A stretch of 64,000 bases of DNA. Source: Adiantum capillus-veneris (taxonomy: Eukaryota; Streptophyta; Polypodiopsida; Polypodiales; Pteridaceae). A program made the translations under genes and the position numbers. Below, piece after piece: positions 1 to 11,804 of this stretch (position 1 is its first letter; the number at the start of each line of letters is the position of its first letter). The stretch is taken from the NCBI GenBank assembly GCA_014529385.2, contig CM043943.1, positions 99,694,355 through 99,758,354 of the forward strand, read 5' to 3'. The notes beneath the pieces were generated by a model. It saw nothing but the letters and a program-made list of their open reading frames with translations, made no database searches and was not told the origin of the DNA.

Positions 1-94
1 GAAATAGTACCGCCCTCTACGTTGTACAGGCCGGTTATATGGTTCCATCGACGGGATAGTCACTTTTTCTTCAAAAAGTGCAGCGTGGATTGTT

Positions 95-2564
95 GTGGGT
101 GAAAGCAACACAGAGCTTGTCGTTATGGCAGAGAAGAGAGACCAAGTACCTGAAGAGGGATCTTCCTCACATGGCACGGAGAAAGTTCCTTCAACTCTTC
201 AAGAAGAGAACAGGTTGTTTAGAACTCAACTGCGTTGCTGCATGGACATGTTTCAGCAGTTGGCTAACAACCCAAGGATGCAAGAGTTCTTACAGACTCC
301 GACACAGGGTTTTCAACCTCCTACACAGGGCATGACTGAGCCGTTGCAGGAAAACGAGATTTCCAATGCGTAGAGGACTCATGATGCTCGAGGGAAAGCC
401 CATGTGGTTGAGCAACTAGCGGTGTCCAATGATCCAAAGCAGCTTGCTTTAGCTGGACAGGAACCGTTTGTGAATGGTCAAGGGAGTAATGAACACGCTA
501 TGCGTCAGACCCTTCCATTACCTAATACTTATCCTGGTTATTTTGGAGGTGGTTCAGTGTTTCAAGCTATGGCTGGACCTTCCACAGGTTATATGCCAGG
601 GAATGAGTTCGGGACAATGCAAATAGGCATGGGTAACCCTATGTACACGAACATGGGTGTCCAACCAGGTTTTCAGGGTGCCTATGGCTAGTTTCGAGTG
701 CCTGGAACACAATTTGGTATGGCTGGTTTTTCGCAGCCATACATACCAAATGCAGATACCACAGGTAAAACAGTTGATGCGAGTGCTGGAATGAACAATC
801 ATGGAGCACCACTGTTACAGGCACCTGTTTATGATAATGTGGCTCCTTTGAGTCAGCTTAAGGATTACAAGGAAGGTAGGCAGGGAGTGAAGTTTGAAAC
901 TTTCAGAGGAACTGAGGATCAATTGAAGGCTTTGACCTTCATACAGCAGTTCGATGCAGCTTATGCTGGAGGAAACTTCACGGAATCTTCAAAGATACGC
1001 AAGGCTGACACTTTCTTGAAAGGGAATGCGCTTAATGGTGGACCGCATTGTTGAACCGGGGTCAAGCCCCAACAACGTGGGTCCAATTCAAACAGCTTTT
1101 TGCGCCTGCATGGTTGACAAACACTTTTGAAGTGGATGTGATGACAGAATGGCACGAGTTGAATGTGCGAACTTGGAAGAGTACAATAAACAGTTTTGGG
1201 CCGCACTACTGCCAGTCACCTCTTACAGGTTTGTGCCATTGTCAGAACAAGTTGAGAAGTACTGTTGCGGATTGCCCAAGAAAATCAGGCACTACTGCAC
1301 AAAGACTACTGTCATGAATATGTTTCAGTTGATAGAGAATGCAAGAGTGGCCAGCAATCTCTCGAAGGGAGATTCCGATGGATTTAATAGCCACAAGAAA
1401 GGGTCCCAGGGCAAACAGTTTTCAGCCAAGGGCAATGTTGCAGCAAAGCCTTCTGAGCCTCCCACAAAGAAGCCCTCCACTGAAGAAGGTGATACGTACA
1501 AGAAGCAGTCTAAGTCTTCTTCGGGACGAGGACAAGGACAAAAGAGGCATTTTTCTGGCAAAACTTTTGAAGAATGGAAAGCTCTTAAGGAGGCCAAGAA
1601 ATGCTACATTTGTGAACAGGAAGGACATTTTGCAAATGAATGCCCACAGAAGAAGTCACAGGATAAGGATGACAAGTCGGACCATAAAGGGAAGAAGCCA
1701 AAGCCAAGTGCAGGACTTGTTCCAGATTTGGTTGGAGACCAGCCAAACATAGATGCCACAGAGCTGTGCAGAGCTTGGGGCAAAGTTAGAGACCAGACAG
1801 TGCTGGTTTTCTTTGATCCAGGAGCCCGTGCAAATTTGATATCACCAGAATTGGCATCAAAGTTGGGCATTCGTGCAGAGGAGATGGGTATGACTGGGGA
1901 AGCAAGTTTGGCATGCCCAGGTCATTCAGAGCCCGTTACTCCCATTTTGGGGAAGCTTCGTCTGCACATTCAGAGCTATGTGGATGCAGAAGAATTTCAT
2001 ATTATGCCACTTGAGGGCTGTGACGTGTTACTGGGTATCCCATGGTGTTACAGGTTGCATGCTATGGTGGATACTTACAACAAAAAGATTACCCTTGTAC
2101 ATAGAGGAAAGACTCGTGTCCTTGATGTAAAGCTTAAAGGCGAGTCTGTTCCAGTTGTTTCTGCTTCTGCTATTTCATCTGTAATAAAGAATCATCTTTC
2201 TGCGTACTTGATCTTTGCAATGTCTACCTTAGATAAAGACAGGTCAACTTTTTTGAGTGGTTTCAGTGATTGTTTTTCGGACTCTTTGCCAGGGGAGTTA
2301 CCTCCTAAGAGACCTGAGGATCATACTATAGATCTTGTGCCAGGTTCTAGTCCACCGAATAGACCACCATACAGGGTTAGTGCAGCCCAGCAGAAAGAGA
2401 TTATGAGTCAGGTCAACGAGCTTTTAGAGAAGGGACTGATTCAGCCCAGTTCATCCCCTTTTTGTTCGCCTGTACTCTTAGTGCAGAAGAAGGATGGTTC
2501 ATGGCGTATGTGCATTGACTATCGCGCCTTGAATAAGAATACCATCAAGAACAGGTTCCCCATC
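95..2564 (+). pseudogene. gypsy gag-protease-RT (5' part), broken
   Basis: This is the gag-pol start of the first gypsy element. Gag runs from about 95 with in-frame TAG stops at 371-373 and 689-691 and frame changes near 1045 and 1149. A zinc knuckle, [14 protein letters not shown] (CX2CX4HX4C), lies at 1602-1643. The retropepsin has [12 protein letters not shown], with the catalytic Asp codon at 1815 and a Pro where D-S/T-G is usual, followed by DVLLGIPW. The RT N terminus, ending KNRFPI at 2564, is in good frame. There the homology stops abruptly because of an inserted and partly deleted element, so the central RT with its Asp pair is missing. Gag assembles the particle, protease processes it and RT copies the RNA, but this copy cannot do so. 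Confidence 0.85.
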
Positions 2565-5359
2565 TACTGCAAAGTATTTTGTAGATGCGTCTACAAAATT
2601 CGGACAAAAGTCCTTTGTTGAATTTCTTCATCTTTCCTTCCTCAGAGAGGATCGAGAGTGGAGCTACCTTGGCAAGAGTGAACCACTACTTGCTTTGACT
2701 CACTCGTGTTCCTATTGGGCAAACCCATCCCAATCTTCTTGGATGCCTTCCTCAAAGCGTAGAGGAAAAAAATTTGTTGAAAAATTCAGCCTTGAATTGA
2801 ATCCAAGTCTTGTTGTAAGTTCCTTGCAGAGCTTTGGTATACCACCGAGTACTTGCAATCCCCTTGAGGTGTTTAATCACATGCCTCATCTTCGACGCTT
2901 TTTCAGAAATTGCCGTTTGCAAAGGCAACTTCAAACTTGTCGAATCAATGCGGTAGCTTTCGGGGCATCTTCCCTTCCGTCAAAAGTATCAAACTTGACT
3001 GGAAGTGTTCCTAGGTCTAGAGACCTTCTTCATATCCTTCCCGGAATGACGGGATTTCATGGCTATAGTTCTGGATTGACATTCATGGATATTTTCTGGA
3101 TTCTGAAGAATCTCGAGCATTCCGCTCCTTGGATTCTCTAGGTTCTTGAGCATCATGCTCTTGTCGCCTTCTCAGAGAATCCCAAGCCTTGTGTCGACTT
3201 CTTGCAGAGAGAAAAAATAAAAAAAATAATAAAAAATCCAACTCTGCGAGCTTTTCCTTGCAGGACTTAGGGTTCCGCCTGCTTACTTCTCTCTTGGCTT
3301 GTCATGGCTTCTTCCCGTATCTTCCCAGAGTCGTCCTCCTTTACAGAGAAAGAGAGGAGACCATGCTCTGATACCACTGTCACAAACGGGAGCGCATAGC
3401 AATATAAAATATACTTGGATAAATAAAATTTATCACTTAATATAAAGCCATAGGATATAGAGAGAAATAAATAGAGAGAGAGATTGAGAGTGAGAAGATC
3501 GACACAGTACTGGGGACCAGAAGATGGGCTGGTCCCCCCCCCGTAATAGTATCTTTATTACTGAGGAGAAGTCTATACAAGCACTTGAACCGAACGTATT
3601 ACCACGTTCGTTCTAGAATAAGACTTGATGGTTCCCGAAAGCCTCAGCTTCCGATTCTTAGGACAAAACCCTATTCCAAGGAACTTCCGTTCCTTATTCC
3701 AATTCCTCGAGAATCAAGGTTCTCGCCTCTGGATCTCACCTTCCAGACTCAGGGCATGGCATCCCTGCAACTCTTTTCCAACTCTCTTTCCAGAGTCCTC
3801 TTCCCGCAGAACAACTCTGCTTTCCCGGACACGAAGTCCTTACTTGGGAATCCCAACTTCCGGATCACAACTTGAGAGACTACCTCTCTCCGATCCGTGG
3901 ATCTACTTCCCAAACTCGGGTACGAAACCCTTGGGCTGATCTGGCTCTAGTTCCTCAAAGCGCTTTTCTCCTGCAGAGGCTCGTGCCTTCCTCTGCTCCT
4001 ACTCCCTCACGAAGAGGAAGTACACCTGCAATCAAATACTCAAAGATCAAAACATGAAAATCTTTACCTTCAAAGTCTCGACGCTCGAAACGCAACTCCG
4101 TTCTCGAAAAAGCAATTCCCAGGAAGAGATCTCTCCATAGAAAATCCTCTCTTCCAATCCTACACACAAAAGAGGTGTGTTCTCGGGTTCCTTCTCGTAA
4201 ATCAGCCCCGTCTACGACGTTTAAGGGCTGAAAACACAGAAAAACAGCAACTTCTTGCGATGGAAACACGCTTCGTAGGCACTTCTTCGCAAGGGAACTC
4301 GCGCACTGAGTCTTGGCGACATCTGGTACACTTGGGGCAGCCATGGGCATCCCCGGCAACGTCTTCTTTACGGCTGAAATCTGCAGCAGCAACTCCTCCT
4401 TGCAAAGATTGGTCCTCCCCTCTGAGTGAGGGCATGTGATGCTTTTATAGCTCCTAGCCACGGGCACGAATAGCTGCTCGTGTAGAGATCGCGGCCGTTT
4501 TTTTTTTTTTTTTCTCTCATTTTTTTTTTCTGTTCTGCCAGAAAAAGAGAGAGAAAACGCTGGCTGATCAGTTGCCTTATTATCAAATGGCTGCCCACTT
4601 ATTAAGTGGGCGGCCGGCGTATATTAAAAATAATCTGAACCTGCCCAAAAACTCAATAAAACCTTATAAGTTAAAAACAATGCTTTCACAGCACTTCCCA
4701 GGCGTCCCTGGATGCAATCACATGCACAGTTGCAATGCAGACATAGACTTCCTCGCGGGAAAGCATCTGCTTTCCCGAAAAGCAATCCCGCTTTCTCAGA
4801 AAGCATCTGTTTTTTCTCAAAGTTTCCTGTGAACCCATCTTCATTCAAGTGCTTGCTTTTCCTTGTGCACAATTCTAACACAGTTCGGAATTTCCTCCCG
4901 ACTATGGATATTCCCTTTCCGATGCACCCGTCACCCACCTTGTGATGCATCAGGAATACCCATCACCTAGTCCTTTCCTACCGAACTTACAGTACAATCT
5001 CCTTCACGATGCTCTATGTCACCCATCCTATGGGGCATCAGAGATGTCCGTTCCTGGATGGTCCGATACTTCTTTCCGATGCTCCCTGTCACCCATCCGA
5101 TGTGACGCATCAGAAGTACCCGTTCCTGGTGGCCTTACAGATATTCCCGTTCTCAGTGCTTCCGTCGTTACTTTGAATGACGCACTAGGAATACTCTGTA
5201 CTCGGATGTCTCCAGTGAGAAAAACCCTCTCACTTAAAATTCCAATAATTCATTTAGAATTATTTTTCCTATTGTTCCAAGCGAGAAAACCCTCTCACTT
5301 ATAAATCCAATAATTCATTTAGAATTATTTTCTAGTCAAATAAAGCCAGTTTAGCAACA
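2565..5359 (-). mobile_element. nested gypsy remnant: 5' LTR, primer site and gag fragment
   Basis: On the minus strand an LTR appears to start TGTTGC at 5359 and end TGTGACA at 3378, about 2 kb. The tRNA-iMet-type primer site TGGTATCAGAGC follows at 3376-3365. Gag-like translation lies at 2934-2752 (TWIQFKAEFFNKFFS pattern). Its left end at 2565 is internal gag sequence, so the rest of the element and its second LTR are lost. The host RT resumes immediately at 5360-5361 (EAIRSWPDLKS). Only one LTR is present, so its length could not be confirmed by comparison. The LTR carries short GATG-CACCCATC-type repeats at about 4990-5190. Confidence 0.7.
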
Positions 5360-5360
5360 G

Positions 5361-6506
5361 GAAGCAATTAGGTCATGGCCAGACTTGAAGTCCGTACATG
5401 ACATTCAAAGCTTTCTAGGCTTATGTTCCTACTACAAGAGGTTCATCCGAAATTTTGCTTAGATTGCTTCTCCACTCCATACACTACAAGGAAAAGGAGT
5501 TACTTTCAAGTGGACAGCCAAGGAAATTTTAGCTTTCAAACACTTGAAAGAGAAGCTGACTTCAGATCCGGTAATCATTTTGCCAGATCTTTCAAAACCT
5601 TTTGTGGTTCAGTGTGATGCGTGTGGCCATAGTCTTGGTGCAGTTCTAATGCAGAATGGTCGAGTAGCCGCATATGAGAGCAGAATTCTTTTGAAGACTG
5701 AAAGAAACTTGCAAGTCTATGAGAAAGAATTGCTGGCAGTAATTCATGCTCTCACTAGTTGGAAACACTATATGCTAGGGGCTGATTTTGTGATCCAAAC
5801 GGATCATCAAACCTTGCGATATTTTCTCACACAGACGAAGTTGTCTGAGAAGCACATGCGATGGGCAAACATCTTGTCAATGTTCCATTTTCAGATTGTG
5901 CATGTGCAAGGGAAAAAGAACGTGGTGGCTGATGCGTTGTCACGAAAGCCCCAAATTTTAGCAGTGTCAATTCCGTACCATTGTGAACTAGACGAAATGA
6001 AGACACAATATACTGAAGATTCAGATTTTGCAAGGATCTATGACCAGCTTGTTGATGGGCAACATCATGAGCACTATATGCTTAAGAATGACTTTCTCAT
6101 GATGCATGGAAAGTTATGCGTTACTAAACACTTACGGCCAAAGATTTTGATGGAAAGTCATGCTCCACCTTATGCTGGGCATTGTGGAATTGATGCGACA
6201 GTGAAAGGGGTTGAGGCATTCTTCTATTGGCCAGCTTTGCGTCAAGATGTTGACACATTTGTAAGATCATGCTTAGTATGCCAAAAAGTCAAATTTGACA
6301 AACAAAAGCAACCGGGATTGTTGCAGCCATTGCCGATCCCAGATAGGCCATGGGAAAGCATAGCAATGGACTTTATCTTTGATCTTCCAAGGACGCAAAC
6401 AGGCACTGATGGGATTTGGACTATCATTTGTAGGTTCAGTATCATTTGTAGGTTCAGTAAGCAGGCCCATTTCATTCCTGTGAGGAAGAAGATAAAGCCA
6501 GAACAC
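5361..6506 (+). pseudogene. gypsy RT end, RNase H and integrase N-terminal part
   Basis: After the nested remnant the host pol resumes with the RT connection ([17 protein letters not shown]), then a stop near 5460. RNase H follows (VVQCDACGHSLGAVL, ending ADALSRKP near 5950), then the integrase zinc-binding domain (AGHCGID, SCLVCQK) and the first catalytic Asp in AMDFIFDLP near 6367. An 18-bp tandem duplication at about 6424-6459 repeats ICRFS, and the usual DRFSKQAH has Cys for Asp. The frame leaves the family consensus after KIKPEH at 6506, where the tandem array starts. Confidence 0.85.
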
Positions 6507-6514
6507 AGGGTCGA

Positions 6515-8413
6515 GATATATACCTAGATGAATCCAGGATAAGCCCAGATTCACCCTTGAAGGAAAGTGCAAGGTATACACCCATGGTAGTCACCCACAA
6601 GACAATATAACCATCAGCTCCATCATGCATAGTATTGACTAAATACCATGACATCCCCACTAACGTCGTCAGTGCCCAATAGTGGGTGTAGAACTAGGTA
6701 CTAACATATGCTCCCCAACACAACACACACCACACGCACACACATATGAGCATACATCAACACAAAGTTCAGCGTATTGAGTTTCTGTCATGACTTCGGA
6801 GATCAAAGGCAGACTCAGCCATAATGAAGCCTAGCACTAACAGAAGCATTAAATCGAAAAAATTAGCACAAAAATGAGGTAGTTGATAGGACATACGTAC
6901 CACAAAAGATAGAAAGAATTAGCACAATATCAACTGGTCGTAACTCGGACGAAAACTTCACAACGTGAAGTCTGCATGTCCGCAATACGACTAAAAAATA
7001 TACCTAGATGAATCCAGGATAAGCCCAGATTCACCCTTGAAGGAAAGTGCAAGGTATACACCCATGGTAGTCACCCACAAGACAATATAACCATCAGCTC
7101 CATCATGCATAGTATTGACTAAATACCATGACATCCCCACTAACGTCGTCAGTGCCCAATAGTGGGTGTAGAACTAGGTACTAACATATGCTCCCCAACA
7201 CAACACACACCACACGCACACACATATGAGCATACATCAACACAAAGTTCAGCGTACTGAGTTTCTGTCATGACTCCGGAGATCAAGGGTAGACTCAGCC
7301 ATAATGAAGCCTAGCACTAACAGAAGCATTAAATCGAAAAAATTAGCACAAAAATGAGGTAGTTGATATGGCATACGCACCACAAAAGATAGAAAGAATT
7401 AGCACAATATCAATTGGTCGTAACTCGGACGAAAACTTCACAACGTGAAGTCTGCATGTCCGCAATACGACTAAAAAATATACCTAGATGAATCCAGGAT
7501 AAGCCCAGATTCACCCTTGAAGGAAAGTGCAAGGTATACACCCATGGTAGTCACCCACAAGACAATATAACCATCAGCTCCATCATGCATAGTATTGACT
7601 AAATACCATGACATCCCCACTAATGTCGTCAGTGCCCAATAGTGGGTGTAGAACTAGGTACTAAAATATGCTCCCCAACACAACACACAACACACACACA
7701 CATATGAGCATACATCAACACAAAGTTCAACGTACTGAGTTTCTGTCATGACTTCGGAGATCAAGGGCAGACTCAACCATAATGAAGCCTAGCACTAACA
7801 GAAGCATTAAATCGAAAAAATTAGCACAAAAATGAGGTAGTTGATATGGCATACGCACCACAAAAGATAGAAAGAATTAGCACAATATCAACTGGTTGTA
7901 ACTCGGACGAAAACTTCACAACGTGAAGTCTGCATGTCTGCAATACGACTAAAAAATATACCTAGATGAATCCAGGATAAGCCCAGATTCACCCTTGAAG
8001 GAAAGTGCAAGGTATACACCCATGGTAGTCACCCACAAGACAATATAACCATCAGCTCCATCATGCATAGTATTGACTAAATACCATGACATCCCCACTA
8101 ACGTCGTCAGTGCCCAATAGTGGGTATAGAACTAGGTACTAACATATGCTCCCCAACACAACACACACCACACACACACACATATGAGCATACATCAACA
8201 CAAAGTTCAACGTACTGAGTTTCTATCATGACTCCGGAGATCAAGGGCAAACTCAGCCATAATGAAGCCTAGCACTAACAGAAGCATTAAATCGAAAAAA
8301 TTAGCACAAAAATGAGGTAGTTGATAGGGCATACACACCACAAAAGATAGAAAGAATTAGCACAATATCAACTGGTCGTCACTCGGACGAAAACTTCACA
8401 ACGTGAAGTCTGC
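6515..8413. repeat. tandem array, four ~480-bp units
   Basis: The word TACCTAGATGAATCC starts at 6521, 7001, 7481 and 7959, giving periods of 480, 480 and 478 bp. The fourth unit stops about 25 bp short, at 8413. Units differ at only a few positions each (roughly 98% identical by eye), so amplification is recent. Each unit holds an AC-rich stretch, a CTTCAC-AAC-GTGAAG hairpin near its end and two AATTAGCACAA words. No coding capacity is convincing; the minus-strand frame at 6660-6472 is incidental. The array sits between two halves of an integrase gene and replaces about 50 bp of it. It may be a satellite or a multiplied LTR piece. Confidence 0.95.
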
Positions 8414-9320
8414 CTCAGTCAATTGTCAGTGACAGGGATCCACGTATGACGAGTCTTTTCTGGAAGGAATTGTTTGAGAACATGGGCACTACGCTAAAGT
8501 TCTCTTCTTCGTTTCATCCGCAAACTGATGGACAGTCAGAAGAGACAAATTCTACTGTTCTGGACCAGCTCAAATGTTATGTGTCAGAGCACAAGGCAAC
8601 TTGGGAACACCATCTTCCATTCGTTGAATATGCTTACAATAACACTGTGCATACGTCAACAGGTAAGGCACCATTTGAGATAGTGGAAGGAGGGAAGAAA
8701 GTCCCGCCTATTTTGCAGACTAAGGACAAGATTTTTGAGGCAGACAAGTATGTGCAAGATATGGATGAAACATACAGGAAGATAAAGATTGCTCTTGAGA
8801 AGACTCGGGCTAAGCAAAAGAAAGCTGCTGATCGTCAGCGTCGTGAACTTGTATTTTCACTTGGTGATTGGGTGTTTTTGCGCTTTGAAAAGGCCAGGTT
8901 AAGGAAAAGGAAAGGCAAGGAACGCTTGTTTCCTAAGCTCAGTATGCGATATTATGGTCCTTTTCAGATTTCAGAAAAGATCATCGATGTAGCTTACAGA
9001 TTAAAGCTACCAGAAGGCTGGAAAATACATAGTGCTTTTCATGTCAGCCTTTTAAGACCCTTTGTTGGTGATGTGCCAGAGAATATGCTTGATGAGGAAC
9101 AACCCGAAGTGGAAGAATTGGATGAAATCCTTGTTCCTGAACAAATATTGGCACATAAAGAAGAAAGGTTAGAGGAAAGATTGCAAGACGCTATTTGGTG
9201 AAGTTCAAGAACTATCCATCGTTGGATGCCAAATGGATGGAAGAGTCTGAACCGGTTGATTCACCTCAGCTATTGCAATTGTATCTTGAAGCCTTTCAGA
9301 TGGAACCCACAGTGACTTGA
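8414..9320 (+). pseudogene. gypsy integrase C-terminal part with chromodomain-like tail
   Basis: The integrase resumes right after the array with [10 protein letters not shown] (second catalytic Asp), then FHPQTDGQSEETN, where the catalytic Glu of the DDE triad is expected. The GPY-type tail (YYGPFQISEKI) and a basic helix follow. A 1-bp loss near 9165 shifts the frame; after it the conserved end RRYLVKFKNYPSLDAKW continues to a TGA at 9318-9320. That end resembles the chromodomain-like tail of chromoviruses. About 16 residues upstream of QSIVSDRD are missing at the array junction. Confidence 0.85.
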
Positions 9321-9620
9321 TGTAGCCTTTTCTCGAGCAAGGCAAGAGCATGGTTCATGATGCTCAAGAGAGTAGTTAAGCAATTGTATCTACTCTTTCC
9401 ATACAGAATTTAGCTAGAGAAGTTTGTGCTTGAGAGTACACTAGAAGACTTCTATGCTTGATATATGTGTCGTAGCCAGGTTGGTGGGATTGTTTAGTCG
9501 TCCAACGCTACATTTCCGGAAGCATGTATATCCATCATAGAATATGTGTGATATCAACAGATACCGCATGTATTATTGGCATGCAAGCGAGGTCGCTTGC
9601 AGTATTTCAAGGGTGGGGTG

Positions 9621-10972
9621 TGTCACCAAGAGGTGTATTTTTCCCGTTGCCTTCCGTAAATAAGTACTATATATTTTTATTTATTTTATTTTTACTTGTT
9701 TTCCCCGGAACCCTTGAAAAGGTGCAAGTGGACATTGCATGGCCAGTGTGAAACTGGCTGCGGCCGAATAGGTTTCTCACAGCGGGAGTCTGGGTCGGTC
9801 AGTCTCGCACTCGTCGGGCCAGTTAGCACTGAATTCTGATGAGTATGGAAGCCTGTGTGGGCCAAATGAAGTCTTGGCCACTCGAAAAGTCACTTATAAC
9901 TTTATAAGTCAGTGGGAACTAGAGAATTAACTCAAAAGGGGCAAACTGGACACATGGCGGGTCTAGGCAGTTTTGCCACTTCCAGCATGAAGAGGGGGCG
10001 CCCAATTTGAGAGAGGAGGCTGATTTTGAACACAAGTGACCTACAGTGTGTGTGTGTGTGTGTGTGTGAGTAGTGGGTGCAGGTCTACAGCTTTAATGGA
10101 AAGCTTGCCTTCTCCTCTGTCTCATGTAGCGCGATGACTTGCTCTTGTACATCTCTCTCCCCCCTTTGGCACATATGGTAATGCCCCACTAGTTGGGCTA
10201 CTCAGTTGAACATGTACAGTTCTGGGGGTTTATGCGCGTTTGCCAAGGCAAGAGCCTTATGAACAGGAACTGGATTAGCTAATTGCTAATCCCCCACTGG
10301 TTCGCACAGTTCCATCGCGAAAGATTGCGAGTTTGGAGAGTTTTCTCGCGTGAAAACTCGTCCAATTCACAGGGGAACTGTCCCATTGCGTGCGGGAGCC
10401 CTTGGGACACGCGTAGGCATGTTCGCTCTCCTAAAAACGATCCGAAACAGCTAATTACAGCCTGCTGTGTTTTTCTGCAGGTTTAGGGTTTCGCACATAA
10501 ACTGCAAGGGAACCCCGGGGGAGCCTCGTGAGAGCCTTGGGATGCGTGTACAGGCTTTTGGGCACCCAACAGTGAAAAACAGGGAATTATAGCCCGCTGA
10601 ATTTCTGTGACAGCTCACTAGAATGCTTCCAGATAGCGAGGGAATCCGTCCTAGACAGGTGCTTTTGACCTACAGGGGTTTTTGCACCGTTATGCTGCCA
10701 AAATCAGGTCGAAAACCTGCGTTTTCAGCCCTCACCAGGTTTGGACAGCTTTGTGAAAGCTTGTGCTAAGTGGTCGGATCGTCTACCTTAATTGAATAAA
10801 GAAATACCGAAAGGGGCGCCAATCTTTGGGGCCTACAGGGTGTCGGTCTCGTGTACGCAATGACATTCTAGTCGCTGGATGCAACTGTGTTCTCTTCCCT
10901 TCTCAATGCTCTGTGTAAAGTTAACAGGTGATTGAAATAGTACCGCCCTCTACGTTGTACAGGCGGGTTATA
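9621..10972 (+). repeat. 3' LTR of the first gypsy element
   Basis: It begins TGTCACC after a polypurine tract and ends GGTTATA. It contains a (GT)n run at about 10045-10068, a TATATATTTTTA stretch near 9670, and the core GAAATACCGAAAGGGGCGCC at 10801-10820 that recurs in other LTRs of the window. Parts of its U3 are also found in minus orientation at 26148-27056 and 14075-14244. Confidence 0.8.
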
Positions 10973-11793
10973 GAAGACTTTTGGGAGAGGTTGTGGGACT
11001 CCAGACAGCCGAGGCGAGTCACCTTGTTTCAGTGGCTGGTCGCACATAGAGCTACAGCAGTCGGGAGCTGGCTAGTGCATAGTGGTCTCTCGGCCACATG
11101 TGCAGCTTGCGACCATTTAGTGGAGAGTCAACGTCACTGTCTTTGGGACTGTCCCTCGGCACAGCAGGTGTGGCTACGAGTTCTTCGGCTGATGCCTGCT
11201 CTCTCCACGGCTTGGTCAACCCTCACGGGCCCGGCACTTCAGTTTGAGCTATCTTCCACCAGCAGGATGATAGTGATGCAGGGGGGGCGACCTACACTCC
11301 AACCTACTACAGAGCTTACTCCACAGGAGTGGCGCAGAGAGAGAGAGAGGAGTGTTGGGAGCTCATCAGTGGCCTGACACTTTGGTTCATCTGGCGGGCC
11401 CGCTGTTTCCGTATCTTTGAGGCTCGCCCTGTGCCACCAGCAGAGACTGTTCGTGACTTTTGGCTAGAGCTGATCCATACTCTCAGAGGAGAGATTGAGG
11501 GACTACAGGGCAGCTCCGACCGCATGCGGGAGCGCCGCGAGGCTTTCCTTCGACTATGGCGCCCTGGACCTTTCTACACCATAGTCTAGGGTGTGCTCAG
11601 ATGGCACTACCGTCCACCTGTGTGGCTCTTCCCTCCTCCCATCTCTTGATTTAGCCTCATTGTATATATGTTGTTTTTTCATTGGGAGAGTCATGCTTGT
11701 TGTAGCCCTCTCTTGCAAAGGTGGTTGTAGCCCTATGGGCAGTTTTCATTAACTAATAGAAGGATCTTTTTCTCGGAAAAAAAAAAAAAAAAA
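10973..11793 (+). mobile_element. LINE 3' end with zinc-binding RT tail and poly(A)
   Basis: The reading frame from 10973 to 11377 has the zf-RVT pattern seen at the C terminus of plant LINE reverse transcriptases: RVTLFQWLVAHRATAVGSW, then CAACDHLVESQRHCLWDCPSAQQVW. A further piece follows in another frame (LISGLTLWFIWRARCFRIF, 11350-11420). The sequence ends in 17 A residues at 11777-11793, the mark of target-primed reverse transcription. Its 5' part is separated by the gypsy ending at 10972 and lies off-window. It sits in OOP intron 7, in the orientation opposite to that gene. Confidence 0.8.
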
Positions 11794-11804
11794 CTTGACA
11801 CCAC

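Larger units (their letters stand above)
1..10972 (+). mobile_element. Ty3/gypsy retrotransposon, broken, 5' LTR cut by window edge
   Basis: Bases 1-39 repeat as 10934-10972 with one mismatch, which makes them the last 39 bp of the 5' and 3' LTRs. Between them gag, protease, RT, RNase H, integrase and a chromodomain-like tail follow in Ty3/gypsy order. The 3' LTR starts TGTCACC at 9621, just after the purine-rich CAAGGGTGGGGTG. The coding part is dead: in-frame stops and frameshifts in gag, RT interrupted by another gypsy (2565-5359), integrase interrupted by a tandem array (6515-8413), and a 1-bp frameshift near the C terminus. The element ends inside a LINE whose 3' part resumes at 10973. 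The left target duplication is outside the window, so it could not be checked. Confidence 0.85.

Noticed and set aside
6472-8413. CRISPR-like or coding repeats in the 480-bp array
   Set aside because: The units are long, contiguous and without spacers. The recurring minus-strand frame is a by-product of sequence identity, and the setting is a plant genome.
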